A program made the position numbers and the translations under genes. DNA of 52,262 bases from NCBI GenBank assembly GCA_947457255.1, contig CANGUZ010000011.1, positions 1-52,262 on the forward strand. Direction: 5' to 3'. The notes under the pieces were generated by a model. That model searched no databases and was not told where the DNA came from. It worked only from the letters and a program-made list of their open reading frames with translations. Below, piece by piece: positions 17,300 to 25,020 of the stretch; position 1 is the stretch's first letter, and the number at the start of each line of letters is the position of its first letter. Source of the DNA: Flavobacteriaceae bacterium (lineage in GTDB: Bacteria > Bacteroidota > Bacteroidia > Flavobacteriales > Flavobacteriaceae).

Positions 17300-17959
17300 A
17301 TGCTAAAACCTAACTTCTCCCAATTGATATTTGAAGCAGGCGCCGATGAAGCAGGACGGGGTTGCCTTGCTGGTCCTGTGACGGCAACAGCGGTAATTCT
17401 TCCAGAAAGATTTGTAGATGAATTATTAAATGATTCTAAACAGTTATCAGAAAAAATAAGAGCAAAATTAAAACCTATTATCGAAAAGCAGGCACTCTCC
17501 TATGCCATAACACATTTACATCCTAAGGAAATTGACGAAATAAATATCCTAAATGCTTCGATGAAAGCGATGCAAGAGTGCATTTTAAAATTAAATCAAA
17601 CTCCAGAATTTATTATAGTAGACGGAAATCGTTCATTAAACGCAAAATTAGGTTTAAAAAGCACTTTTGGAAAACAGTTTTCAAAGGCTGAAATCGAGTT
17701 ATTAAAATCAATTCCCAATCAAAGTATTATAAAAGGAGATTCTAAATATTTGAGTATTGCTGCAGCTTCGGTTTTAGCAAAGACCTACAGAGACGAATAC
17801 ATGAATACCATTCACGAGGAATTTCCGATGTACAATTGGAAACAAAACAAAGGATATCCTACAAAAGAGCACCGAGAAGCCATCAGAAAATATGGAGTCA
17901 CCAAATATCATAGAATGACATTTCGATTATTGCCAGAACAGTTGAAACTGGAGATTTAA
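17300..17959 (+). CDS. rnhB: Ribonuclease HII
   Basis: The 219-residue protein shows the RNase HII motif [14 protein letters not shown] with Asp16 and Glu17, Asp108 in FIIVDGNR and Asp147 in [17 protein letters not shown], the four metal-binding acidic residues. It cuts RNA in RNA-DNA hybrids and single ribonucleotides in DNA in the cytoplasm. The start ATG gives the normal family length. It is divergent from the S8 peptidase gene and stands alone, followed by repeat-like DNA. Confidence 0.96.
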   Translation: MLKPNFSQLIFEAGADEAGRGCLAGPVTATAVILPERFVDELLNDSKQLSEKIRAKLKPIIEKQALSYAITHLHPKEIDEINILNASMKAMQECILKLNQTPEFIIVDGNRSLNAKLGLKSTFGKQFSKAEIELLKSIPNQSIIKGDSKYLSIAAASVLAKTYRDEYMNTIHEEFPMYNWKQNKGYPTKEHREAIRKYGVTKYHRMTFRLLPEQLKLEI

Positions 17960-17965
17960 TTTTTT

Positions 17966-18052
17966 ACCGCTAAGACGCTAGGGCGCAAAGTTTTTTAATC
18001 AATATAAATATTTAAAAAATAAAACCCGTGACCAAAGGTCGAACTGGCGAAG
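17966..18052. repeat. Dispersed-repeat remnants between rnhB and lipB
   Basis: The gap holds ACCGCTAAGACGCTAGGGCG near its left end and GGCGAAGCAATCC near 18040-18052. The second matches the REP-like unit at 1927. No gene is seen. Confidence 0.4.
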
Positions 18053-18071
18053 CAATCCGTCTGATCTGTGG

Positions 18072-18779
18072 CTAATTAAAAGTCACTAATTCAGCTTCAA
18101 ACAATTGAGCGAGATGTTTGAGGATTTTGGCTTTAACTTCGGCTTCATCTACGTTTTCAACTCCGAGTTCTACATGTAAAGAAGTGACTGCTTTGCCTCG
18201 AATACCACAGGGAATAATATTATCGAAATAACCCAAATCGACATTTACATTTAAGGCAAAACCGTGCATCGTTACCCAACGGGAAGCACGAACACCCATG
18301 GCGCAAATTTTACGGGCAAATGGAGTTCCTAATCCGAGCCAAACACCAGTTTCCCCATCGCTACGGCCACATTCTAATCCGTATTCTTGTAAAGTGAGAA
18401 TAATAGATTCTTCTAAAAAACGCAAATATTTATGAATATCTGTAAAGAAATTTTCTAAATCTAAAATTGGATAACCCACGATTTGTCCTGGACCATGATA
18501 GGTAATATCTCCACCACGATTAATTTTATAGAAAGTCGCCCCTTTAGCTTCTAGTTGTTTTTCGTTTAATAATAGATTTTCTAAATCGCCACTTTTCCCT
18601 AAAGTATATACATGAGGATGTTCTACAAAAAGTAGGAAGTTAGGAGTTGGAAGATGTGAGTTTGAATTTCGGTTTTTAATTTTTATATCGACAACTTCTT
18701 TAAAAAGTGATTCTTGATACTCCCAAGTCGCTTCGTAGTCTTTTAAACCTAAATCTTGAAGTTGTATTTTTTTGTTCAT
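18072..18779 (-). CDS. lipB: Octanoyltransferase (lipoate biosynthesis)
   Basis: The 235-residue protein matches LipB: FVEHPHVYTLGKSG (residues 51-64), INRGGDITYHGPGQIVGYPI (86-105), the active-site Lys157 in ARKICAMGVR and the thioester-forming Cys191 in IIPCGIRGKA. It moves octanoyl from acyl carrier protein to lipoyl domains of 2-oxoacid dehydrogenases and GcvH. Start and length fit the family. It is a single gene flanked by repeats on both sides. Confidence 0.96.
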   Translation of the reverse strand: MNKKIQLQDLGLKDYEATWEYQESLFKEVVDIKIKNRNSNSHLPTPNFLLFVEHPHVYTLGKSGDLENLLLNEKQLEAKGATFYKINRGGDITYHGPGQIVGYPILDLENFFTDIHKYLRFLEESIILTLQEYGLECGRSDGETGVWLGLGTPFARKICAMGVRASRWVTMHGFALNVNVDLGYFDNIIPCGIRGKAVTSLHVELGVENVDEAEVKAKILKHLAQLFEAELVTFN

Positions 18780-18780
18780 T

Positions 18781-18822
18781 TGTCATTGCGATAAGTTGCT
18801 AGGCACGAAGCACAGCAATCTT
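18781..18822. repeat. REP-like element upstream of lipB
   Basis: GTCATTGCGATAAGTTGC and GGCACGAAGCACAGCAATC form a degenerate inverted repeat of the ATTGCG...GAAGCAATC type. It stands just upstream of lipB, opposite the start of the gene. Confidence 0.5.
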
Positions 18823-19002
18823 TTTCATTCTAAATATTTGTGAGTTGCAAAGTTACAAAGATTTTAATCATTATACTTATTGTGACTATTGACTATAAAA
18901 TAAAATGGGACACTGAAGAAACGGATAAAACTAATTAAGACAGCTATTAATTAAGGACAACTACTGTTTTTTTTTTAAATTGTTATATGAAAATCGAAAT
19001 TT

Positions 19003-19083
19003 GTAGCCTAGCCCCGATAGCAGTGAAAATCCTTTTTTGTTTTTTTTAAACAAAAAAGATTGTAGCGAATAGCGGGACGACTG
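19003..19083. repeat. Dispersed palindromic repeat with perfect A/T stem
   Basis: The arms TAGCCTAGCCCCGATAGCAG and GTAGCGAATAGCGGGACGAC are imperfect inverted copies around a perfect 10-bp stem, TTTTTTGTTT (19033-19042) with AAACAAAAAA (19048-19057). Elements of this appearance are frequent in Flavobacterium intergenic regions. The core could terminate transcription in both directions between lipB and lysS. The rest of the 18780-19133 gap shows no gene. Confidence 0.6.
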
Positions 19084-19133
19084 TTTATTAAAAAGATGAA
19101 ATTTTCAGCTTCAAAAAACCTTAAATCTTACAC

Positions 19134-19163
19134 TTGAAACTTGAAACAAAAACTTTATCTTTG
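19134..19163 (+). promoter_or_regulatory. lysS promoter
   Basis: TTG (19134-19136), 19 bases and TATCTTTG (19156-19163) match the consensus exactly, 21 bases before the lysS ATG. Confidence 0.82.
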
Positions 19164-19184
19164 CACTCTTAAAATCAGAACAGA

Positions 19185-20894
19185 ATGGCCTTATCCGAAC
19201 AAGAAATCTTACGTAGAGAAGCACTTACAGAATTACGAAATTTAGGTATTGAACCTTATCCAGCAGCCGAATTTACAACTACAGCTTATTCTAGCGAAAT
19301 ACTTGCTAATTTCGAAAAATTCGAGGGTAAAGAAGTTGTTTTAGCAGGAAGATTGATGGGAAAACGCATCATGGGAAAAGCTTCATTTGCAGAATTAAAG
19401 GATGCTGAAGGTCGAATTCAAGTATATGTTTCTAGAGACGATATTTCTAGTGACGAGGAGAAAACCATGTATAATGTGGTTTTCAAAAAGCTATTAGACA
19501 TTGGCGATTTTATAGGAGTTCGGGGCACCGTTTTTAAAACACAAGTAGGCGAAATCTCCGTTCATGTTTATGGATTAACTGTTTTAGCTAAAGCCTTAAA
19601 ACCGCTTCCAGTGGTAAAAATTGATGCTGAAGGCAAAGCACACGATGCCTTTGCTGACCCAGAACAAAGATACCGTCGTCGTTATGTAGATTTGACTGTA
19701 AACGACCATGTAAAAGAAACATTTATAAAAAGAACCAAATTGTTTAATGCAATGCGTTCCTTTTTTAATGACAAAGGCTATTTAGAAGTAGAAACTCCTG
19801 TTTTGCAACCCATTCCGGGAGGCGCTGCAGCAAGACCTTTTATTACGCACCACAACTCACTCGACATTCCGCTATATATGCGTATTGCGAATGAATTATA
19901 CCTAAAAAGATTAATTGTAGGCGGATTTGAAGGTGTTTATGAGTTCTCTAAAAACTTTCGTAACGAAGGAATGGACCGTACACACAACCCAGAGTTTACC
20001 GCAATGGAAATATATGTAGCTTACAAAGACTACAACTGGATGATGAATTTTACTGAAAACCTTTTGGAACATTGTGCCATTGGTGTAAACGGAACAAGCG
20101 AAGCTACTTTTGGTGAACATAAAATTAATTTTAAGGCGCCTTATGCACGTGTAACAATGACCGATTCTATCAAACATTTTACTGGCTTTGATATTTCAGG
20201 AAAAAGTGAAGACGAGCTTTTTAATGCTGCGAAAGGTATGGGAATTGATGTAGATGCTACAATGGGTAAAGGAAAATTGATTGATGAGATTTTTGGAGCA
20301 AAATGTGAAGGAAATTATATTCAACCTACCTTTATAACCGATTATCCAAAAGAAATGTCGCCCCTTTGCAAACAACACCGTGACAATCCAGAATTGACAG
20401 AACGATTCGAATTAATGGTTTGCGGTAAAGAAGTTGCCAATGCCTATTCCGAATTGAATGACCCAATTGATCAAAGAGAGCGTTTTGAAGAACAAATGCG
20501 ACTAGCCGAAAAAGGAGATGATGAAGCCAACGGGACCATTGATGAAGATTTCTTGAGAGCTCTTGAATATGGTATGCCGCCAACATCTGGATTAGGAATT
20601 GGAATGGATCGCTTGATGATGTTTTTGACCAATAATTCGTCTATTCAGGAAGTATTGTTTTTTCCGCAAATGCGACCAGAGAAAAAGCAAGTTCAAATCG
20701 AATTAGAAGATGAAGAGAAGGTTATTGTATCTATTTTACAATCTAATGACAATCAAATGGAATTTGGTTTGCTAAAAATAAAATCAGAATTGAGCGGAAA
20801 AAAATGGGACAAAGCAATGAAGAATTTATCTGCCTTAGGAATGACCGAAGTTGTTGTTGATGGCGATTTAAAGGCCTGCCGATTGAAAGAATAA
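19185..20894 (+). CDS. lysS: Lysyl-tRNA synthetase, class II
   Basis: The 569-residue enzyme has the N-terminal OB anticodon-binding domain (about 50-160, GRLMGKRIMGKASFAELKD) and the class II catalytic core with motif 2 (FSKNFRNEGMDRTHNPEF) and motif 3 (GLGIGMDRLMM, about 467-477). It charges tRNA-Lys. Beyond motif 3 and FFPQMRPE it carries about 65 extra residues ending DLKACRLKE, an extension I associate with Flavobacteriia enzymes. It has its own promoter and a bidirectional terminator. Confidence 0.97.
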   Translation: MALSEQEILRREALTELRNLGIEPYPAAEFTTTAYSSEILANFEKFEGKEVVLAGRLMGKRIMGKASFAELKDAEGRIQVYVSRDDISSDEEKTMYNVVFKKLLDIGDFIGVRGTVFKTQVGEISVHVYGLTVLAKALKPLPVVKIDAEGKAHDAFADPEQRYRRRYVDLTVNDHVKETFIKRTKLFNAMRSFFNDKGYLEVETPVLQPIPGGAAARPFITHHNSLDIPLYMRIANELYLKRLIVGGFEGVYEFSKNFRNEGMDRTHNPEFTAMEIYVAYKDYNWMMNFTENLLEHCAIGVNGTSEATFGEHKINFKAPYARVTMTDSIKHFTGFDISGKSEDELFNAAKGMGIDVDATMGKGKLIDEIFGAKCEGNYIQPTFITDYPKEMSPLCKQHRDNPELTERFELMVCGKEVANAYSELNDPIDQRERFEEQMRLAEKGDDEANGTIDEDFLRALEYGMPPTSGLGIGMDRLMMFLTNNSSIQEVLFFPQMRPEKKQVQIELEDEEKVIVSILQSNDNQMEFGLLKIKSELSGKKWDKAMKNLSALGMTEVVVDGDLKACRLKE

Positions 20895-20913
20895 ATGGTG
20901 TAACTATTTATAA

Positions 20914-20945
20914 TAAAAAAGAGTCCTTAACGGGACTCTTTTTTT
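20914..20945. terminator. Bidirectional terminator between lysS and the beta-barrel gene
   Basis: AAAAAAGAGTCC, loop TTAACG and GGACTCTTTTTTT form a stem with A and T runs on both sides, serving the converging genes lysS (+) and the beta-barrel gene (-). Confidence 0.88.
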
Positions 20946-21900
20946 ATAAACTATAATTCAAATTCAAACTCCAACGGTATTTAGCGTCTAAATTGCCTCC
21001 GTTAAGATTTTGTTGAATAGGCAACATTATATTGGCTCCAATTGAGAATTTATCTTTACCCATTTCGAAACCAATTTTACTAAAAAGGATGTTTCCTTCG
21101 GTATTTTTTAATTTTTGACCGCGCTGAATATTACTTTCATAGACTTCGCCAGCTAAACCCAGCTGTGGAACCAAAGAAAAAGTATCTCTTTCATACAAAT
21201 AAAAAAAAGTTCCTGCATAATTCACTTGATTCCCAAAACGGTACTTTTTTTCGTTTTCTGTTTTAACAAAATAATTGAACATGGTGTTTAACCCAAACTG
21301 TTTTCTTCTAATAATGTATTCAGTTGCCAAAAGATAATCCCAACTTCCTGTTCCAACCTGAAAACTTGGGTTTGCAATTCCTGATGCATTCAACTCATCA
21401 AATTTTCCGGTTGGCGCTTTTATTCCCGCTCCCAATTGCAAAGTATGGGTAAAAAAAGTACTATCCTTATGGGTTTGATACAACTGATACATTGCCAATA
21501 CGGTGACATCTCCTATTCCGTTTATGCTTTGTTTTCCGTTTGTTACTTCTCTTTCATGAAAATGATACGGTAACAAAGCCGAAATCTGAATTTTTTCGCT
21601 AATAGGAATTCTCGCCCAAATTTGGGTCGTATTGAAATTTTCTTTATTCCAAGCCGAATTACTGTACAATCCATCATTTGATTTGTATAGCTGATTAAAA
21701 TATCGGATGCCTATAAAATTAGAGTTTAGCATAGAAGCAAATCCCATACTTCCGCCACTTGCTGAGCAACCGCAAGCATCACAATCATCATCTAACACAA
21801 GCGCAAACTTTAAAAACGGGTTTACTTTTTGAAGTGTATCTCCAACGTTAGCATTGGCAAATTGAAATGTTAATAGCGCAATAATTAGTATTTTTCTCAT
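20944..21900 (-). CDS. Cys-tagged outer-membrane beta-barrel of the MbnP/MbnH cluster
   Basis: The 318-residue protein has a signal peptide (ending NANVG) and amphipathic strands throughout, resembling transporter-like outer-membrane barrels of the phenol MetA group. Shortly after the signal is an acidic Cys cluster, DDDCDACGCS (Cys40, Cys43, Cys45), followed by SASGGSMGF; this could bind a metal such as copper. It is the last gene of the cluster, 4 bases after the di-heme gene. A role in moving or sensing metal at the outer membrane is inferred from context only. Confidence 0.72.
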   Translation of the reverse strand: MRKILIIALLTFQFANANVGDTLQKVNPFLKFALVLDDDCDACGCSASGGSMGFASMLNSNFIGIRYFNQLYKSNDGLYSNSAWNKENFNTTQIWARIPISEKIQISALLPYHFHEREVTNGKQSINGIGDVTVLAMYQLYQTHKDSTFFTHTLQLGAGIKAPTGKFDELNASGIANPSFQVGTGSWDYLLATEYIIRRKQFGLNTMFNYFVKTENEKKYRFGNQVNYAGTFFYLYERDTFSLVPQLGLAGEVYESNIQRGQKLKNTEGNILFSKIGFEMGKDKFSIGANIMLPIQQNLNGGNLDAKYRWSLNLNYSL

Positions 21901-21904
21901 AGAT

Positions 21905-22945
21905 TTAAAATTCAGAGAATCGTTTATCAGTTAGATATTGATTGTCAGTAAGTGTTTTTAGAAATGCAATAATTTTTGTTTTCTCTGAAGAATTCAAAGG
22001 AATTCCTAATTCAGTATCATTTATTAAAATGGGATCTAAAGTACCTGAATTTATTACTCCATTAGAATAATGATCTAAAACAGCTTCTAGCGTAAAAAAT
22101 CTACCATCGTGCATGTATGGCGCCGTTTTTTCGATATTTCTCAAACTAGGAACTTTAAATTTATATAGATCTTCTTTACTTTCAGTTACTCTAAATCTTC
22201 CAATATCATTTAATTTTGGATCAACAGTCAATCCGTTATTTCTGAATGAATTATCTGTAAAAATTGCTGTTGCGTGACAGGAAGCACATTTTTGATTGAA
22301 TAAAGAATAACCATCAAGTTCTTGTTGTGTTAATGATCCACCTGCTTCGTTTCTTGAATATTTATCAAATCGAGAATTAGACGAAGTGACCATTGCCATA
22401 AATTGAGCCAGTGCTTTTAACATGTTTTCAGAATTAATTTTTCCGTCAGCAAAAGCAAGTCGATACAATTTTTGATAAACGGGATCTGCTTTCATCATAC
22501 TTATCGATTTTGCAAAATCGCCATTCATTTCTATAGGATTTGTGATAGGCAGAATGGATTGCAACTCGAGATGTGATGTAGCTCCATCCCACATAAAGGC
22601 CGTTTGAAAAGCTAAATTTTGAATAGGGGGCGTATTTCGTGTTCCAATTGCATTTTCTACTCCATGACTAAAAGAATGCCCGTGATGCGTAAATGCAGAT
22701 GATTGTTCGTGACAAAATCCGCATGAAACTACTCCATCTGAAGCTAATCTACCATCATAAAATAGCTTTTTACCGAGTTCAAATCCTTTTTCTGTAATAG
22801 GATTGTTTTGTAAATCATAAGCCAATGGCGGAAAATTACTCGGAACTTTAAAATCAATTGGAATATTTTGATACTCTTGCGAATCATCAGAAGAGCAACT
22901 CCAAAAAAACGGAAAAATGAGCAATAGTATATATTTTGCTTTCAT
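21905..22945 (-). CDS. Di-heme cytochrome c peroxidase family lipoprotein, MbnH-like
   Basis: The 346-residue protein has a lipobox (FFWSC17), and two heme c sites, Cys75-Gly-Phe-Cys-His79 and Cys220-Ala-Ser-Cys-His224, with GKKLFYDGRLASDG before the first and APYMHDGRFFTLEAVLDHYSNG near the C terminus, as in bacterial di-heme peroxidases and MauG. Next to an MbnP-like protein it is best read as MbnH, which oxidises a tryptophan of MbnP to form a copper site. Plain hydrogen peroxide reduction is the alternative. It lies between mbnP-like and barrel genes. Confidence 0.88.
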   Translation of the reverse strand: MKAKYILLLIFPFFWSCSSDDSQEYQNIPIDFKVPSNFPPLAYDLQNNPITEKGFELGKKLFYDGRLASDGVVSCGFCHEQSSAFTHHGHSFSHGVENAIGTRNTPPIQNLAFQTAFMWDGATSHLELQSILPITNPIEMNGDFAKSISMMKADPVYQKLYRLAFADGKINSENMLKALAQFMAMVTSSNSRFDKYSRNEAGGSLTQQELDGYSLFNQKCASCHATAIFTDNSFRNNGLTVDPKLNDIGRFRVTESKEDLYKFKVPSLRNIEKTAPYMHDGRFFTLEAVLDHYSNGVINSGTLDPILINDTELGIPLNSSEKTKIIAFLKTLTDNQYLTDKRFSEF

Positions 22946-22962
22946 TTTTATAATTTATAATG

Positions 22963-22992
22963 AAAACTGTCGGTAATTGTACCGACAGTTTT
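22963..22992. other. Perfect stem-loop between the MbnP-like and MbnH-like genes
   Basis: AAAACTGTCGGTA (22963-22975), loop ATTG and TACCGACAGTTTT (22980-22992) form a perfect 13-bp stem. On the minus strand only four T follow before a C, so it may be a partial terminator or an mRNA-stabilising hairpin that lowers expression of the distal genes. Confidence 0.8.
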
Positions 22993-23000
22993 TCATTGTG

Positions 23001-23810
23001 TTAATCGTTATGAATATGATTTACGCTTACCATTGCATTCAAGTTTTCAGTAATGGTGGCTAATTTTGCTCCTCCCATAATGTTTCCACCAGTTGCATCA
23101 GCAAGGTTAATCACTGTATTCCCATCAAGAATTTTAGAAACATCTACAAATAAATGTACTTCAGGAGTAATTGAAGTTCTAACCAATGCTTTTTCATTAT
23201 CAGGAAAATTTAAGGAAACGGTTGCATAGTTGTAGTTCTCTACTCCAGAAACCATAGTTTTACCGGTATGTACTTTAAAATTCGCAGGTGTTGAATTTGT
23301 AGGCGTTGTATAAGTCCCTTCAAAGTTTACAAATTTGTAACCTCCTGTCCAAGCCCACATCATACCTGCAGTTTGTGCTTTTGCTAAAAAATCTCCTTGA
23401 CCATCAGCACCTAGTTCCCATTGCGCTCTATCGACACCAATACCAAATTTAACTGATTTATAATTACCCGCTGGAATATTTAGCAATGTAATGTCTTGAG
23501 ATTCCTCTATTGATTCGTCTACAATAAAATAACTCTCGCTTTTAGGCACTACAAAAGTTGATCCATCTTCTTTAGTTAAAACAATATTGCTAACTATATA
23601 TTTAAGTTTTGTAACATTTAAAACTTCTCCATTTGAATTCGTGTAATTTGTATTAAATGCAAAATTTGCAGTTTTAAAAACATTGTCAAACTCGAGTGTA
23701 ATGGCTCCATTTCCAGAAATTATTTCTTTATTATCGTCGTCATTAGAGCAAGAAGTAAATATAAAAGCTATTGCTAAAATAGCAATTGTGTGTTTTAATT
23801 GAAATTTCAT
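23001..23810 (-). CDS. MbnP-like copper-binding lipoprotein
   Basis: The 269-residue protein has a lipobox (FIFTSC21), then the MbnP-family pattern: LTLEFDN-like first strand, the segment LKYIVSNIVLTKEDG (about 69-83), NIPAGNYKSVKFGIGVD (111-127), MMWAWTGGYKFVNFEG (151-166) and a C-terminal INLADATGG with MVSVNHIHND. Trp131, Trp152 and Trp154 are candidates for the tryptophan that MbnH turns into kynurenine in the characterised pair. It probably sits on the outer membrane or in the periplasm and binds copper. It is second in the cluster. Confidence 0.85.
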   Translation of the reverse strand: MKFQLKHTIAILAIAFIFTSCSNDDDNKEIISGNGAITLEFDNVFKTANFAFNTNYTNSNGEVLNVTKLKYIVSNIVLTKEDGSTFVVPKSESYFIVDESIEESQDITLLNIPAGNYKSVKFGIGVDRAQWELGADGQGDFLAKAQTAGMMWAWTGGYKFVNFEGTYTTPTNSTPANFKVHTGKTMVSGVENYNYATVSLNFPDNEKALVRTSITPEVHLFVDVSKILDGNTVINLADATGGNIMGGAKLATITENLNAMVSVNHIHND

Positions 23811-23849
23811 TATTTATATTTTTATTAATTAAAATGCATTAAGAATTAT

Positions 23850-23870
23850 GTTTGAAACTACTTTTCAAAC
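23850..23870. other. Stem-loop upstream of the MbnP-like gene
   Basis: GTTTGAAA (23850-23857), loop of five and TTTCAAAC (23863-23870) form a perfect 8-bp stem without a T run, in the gap between the small Cys protein and the MbnP-like gene. Confidence 0.55.
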
Positions 23871-23941
23871 ATTTTAAACAACAGAAATACTCCCTATTGT
23901 AAGAATTGAATAAGGGAAAATCAAATTGTTTTTATACGATT

Positions 23942-24331
23942 TCAAGAAATAAAATTGGGAGGACGAAAAAAGGAACTATTCTTTAAAAAGGTATACAAAT
24001 TAGAATAGTTATCATTTTCTTTTTCTTGATTTTTGAAGAAAAAGTTACAAATTTGGACTGATCTGATTTCTTGAAAAAACAGAACTTCAAATTCTGGGGT
24101 AATTATTTTTTTATCTGAAATAGGTTTTTCGTTTTCAGAAGATTTTGCGAGTTCCTTCATCAAATGGCATTTTCCATTACATTGCATCTTTGGTTTTTCT
24201 TTGTTTACACAAAGTACTTTTGAAATGTATTCATAGTTAAAAACGTATTCAAAAACAGGAAGAACCGGTTTTAAGAACAAGACTAATGCAACGATGAAGA
24301 CGATTTTTTTCACATTGCAAAGATAGAACAT
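23942..24331 (-). CDS. Small membrane protein with CNGKCH motif, first gene of the copper cluster
   Basis: About 129 residues from the ATG at 24331, with one hydrophobic N-terminal helix (KKIVFIVALVLFLKPVLPVF) and the motif KMQCNGKCHLMKEL (Cys51, Cys55, His56), plus Cys41. I do not recognise a named family, but small proteins with a CxGKCH-like motif occur beside metal uptake genes in Bacteroidota. A GTG at 24313 would give the more usual start MKKIV and lies where a TATCTTTG element (24325-24318) would start transcription. It precedes the MbnP-like gene by 131 bases. A metal-linked role is inferred. Confidence 0.7.
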   Translation of the reverse strand: MFYLCNVKKIVFIVALVLFLKPVLPVFEYVFNYEYISKVLCVNKEKPKMQCNGKCHLMKELAKSSENEKPISDKKIITPEFEVLFFQEIRSVQICNFFFKNQEKENDNYSNLYTFLKNSSFFRPPNFIS

Positions 24332-24386
24332 CAAATAAAATTCTCCTAAGTTTAGAGAATCTTTTTATACTTTTTTTTATCTTAAC

Positions 24387-24764
24387 TTATAATGCTATTC
24401 CGTTTTTCTCTAACAATGCTAAAAGATAAATATTTTGATTGGGGTCATATTTTTCAATACCGCTTTCATACCATTTTTGAATTGCTTGTAACTGAGTATC
24501 TGTATATCCTTCAGCATCAATCTTCATCCCTAAAATTCCTGCAAGTAGATATTCCTCTAAAATCTTATCGGTAACAATTCTTTCAGGAATGCCATTGATG
24601 ACTAGTCCATTTATATTTTCATACTCTGTTCTACCATTTGTAAATCCAGAGGTAAATGCTAAACTTTTTTGTTTGCAGTTTAACAATTGTACAAAAGGAT
24701 TTAACCCTTTTTCATATCCTTCAAAATAATCTTTTCTGTACACTTGATTGAAAATATCGTCCAT
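24387..24764 (-). CDS. Hypothetical protein, 125 residues
   Basis: I do not recognise this protein. It is soluble-looking, acidic, without signal or membrane segment. It has an N-terminal MDDIFNQVYRKDYFEGYEKG, a middle part GFTNGRTEYENINGLVINGIP and a helical C-terminal half (EEYLLAGILGMKID ... LQAIQKWYESGIEKYDPN). A putative -7 element TAATTTTG is at 24801-24794 on the minus strand. It is divergent from the SDR gene at 25021, with 256 bases between. Codon use looks like the neighbours. Confidence 0.65.
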   Translation of the reverse strand: MDDIFNQVYRKDYFEGYEKGLNPFVQLLNCKQKSLAFTSGFTNGRTEYENINGLVINGIPERIVTDKILEEYLLAGILGMKIDAEGYTDTQLQAIQKWYESGIEKYDPNQNIYLLALLEKNGIAL

Positions 24765-24972
24765 AATTTTATACTTTTTAAAAGAATAATGGTCAAAATT
24801 AAATACTAAATATGTATTAAAAAATTAAAATCGTTTAAAGGGATGAATAGTCTTTGAACATCAAAATTTAACATATTTAGCGTCGTTTGTCGATAAGAAA
24901 AATCATGTTTAGTGAAAATTTTGGGGCTTCTTTTACTATCAATAAAATAAACAATGTTTTATAATTTTATTA

Positions 24973-25001
24973 TTGTCTTCATTTATTAAAATCTATATTT
25001 G
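24973..25001 (+). promoter_or_regulatory. Promoter of the SDR gene
   Basis: TTG (24973-24975), 18 bases and TATATTTG (24994-25001), 19 bases before the ATG at 25021. Confidence 0.7.
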
Positions 25002-25020
25002 CTTTTAGAAGAAAACAATA

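Noticed and set aside
18636..18662. Repeat-like AGGAAGTTAGGAGTTGGAAG stretch inside lipB
   Set aside because: It encodes the segment SHLPTPNFL at a position where LipB homologues have a variable loop of about the same length, so no insertion needs to be assumed.
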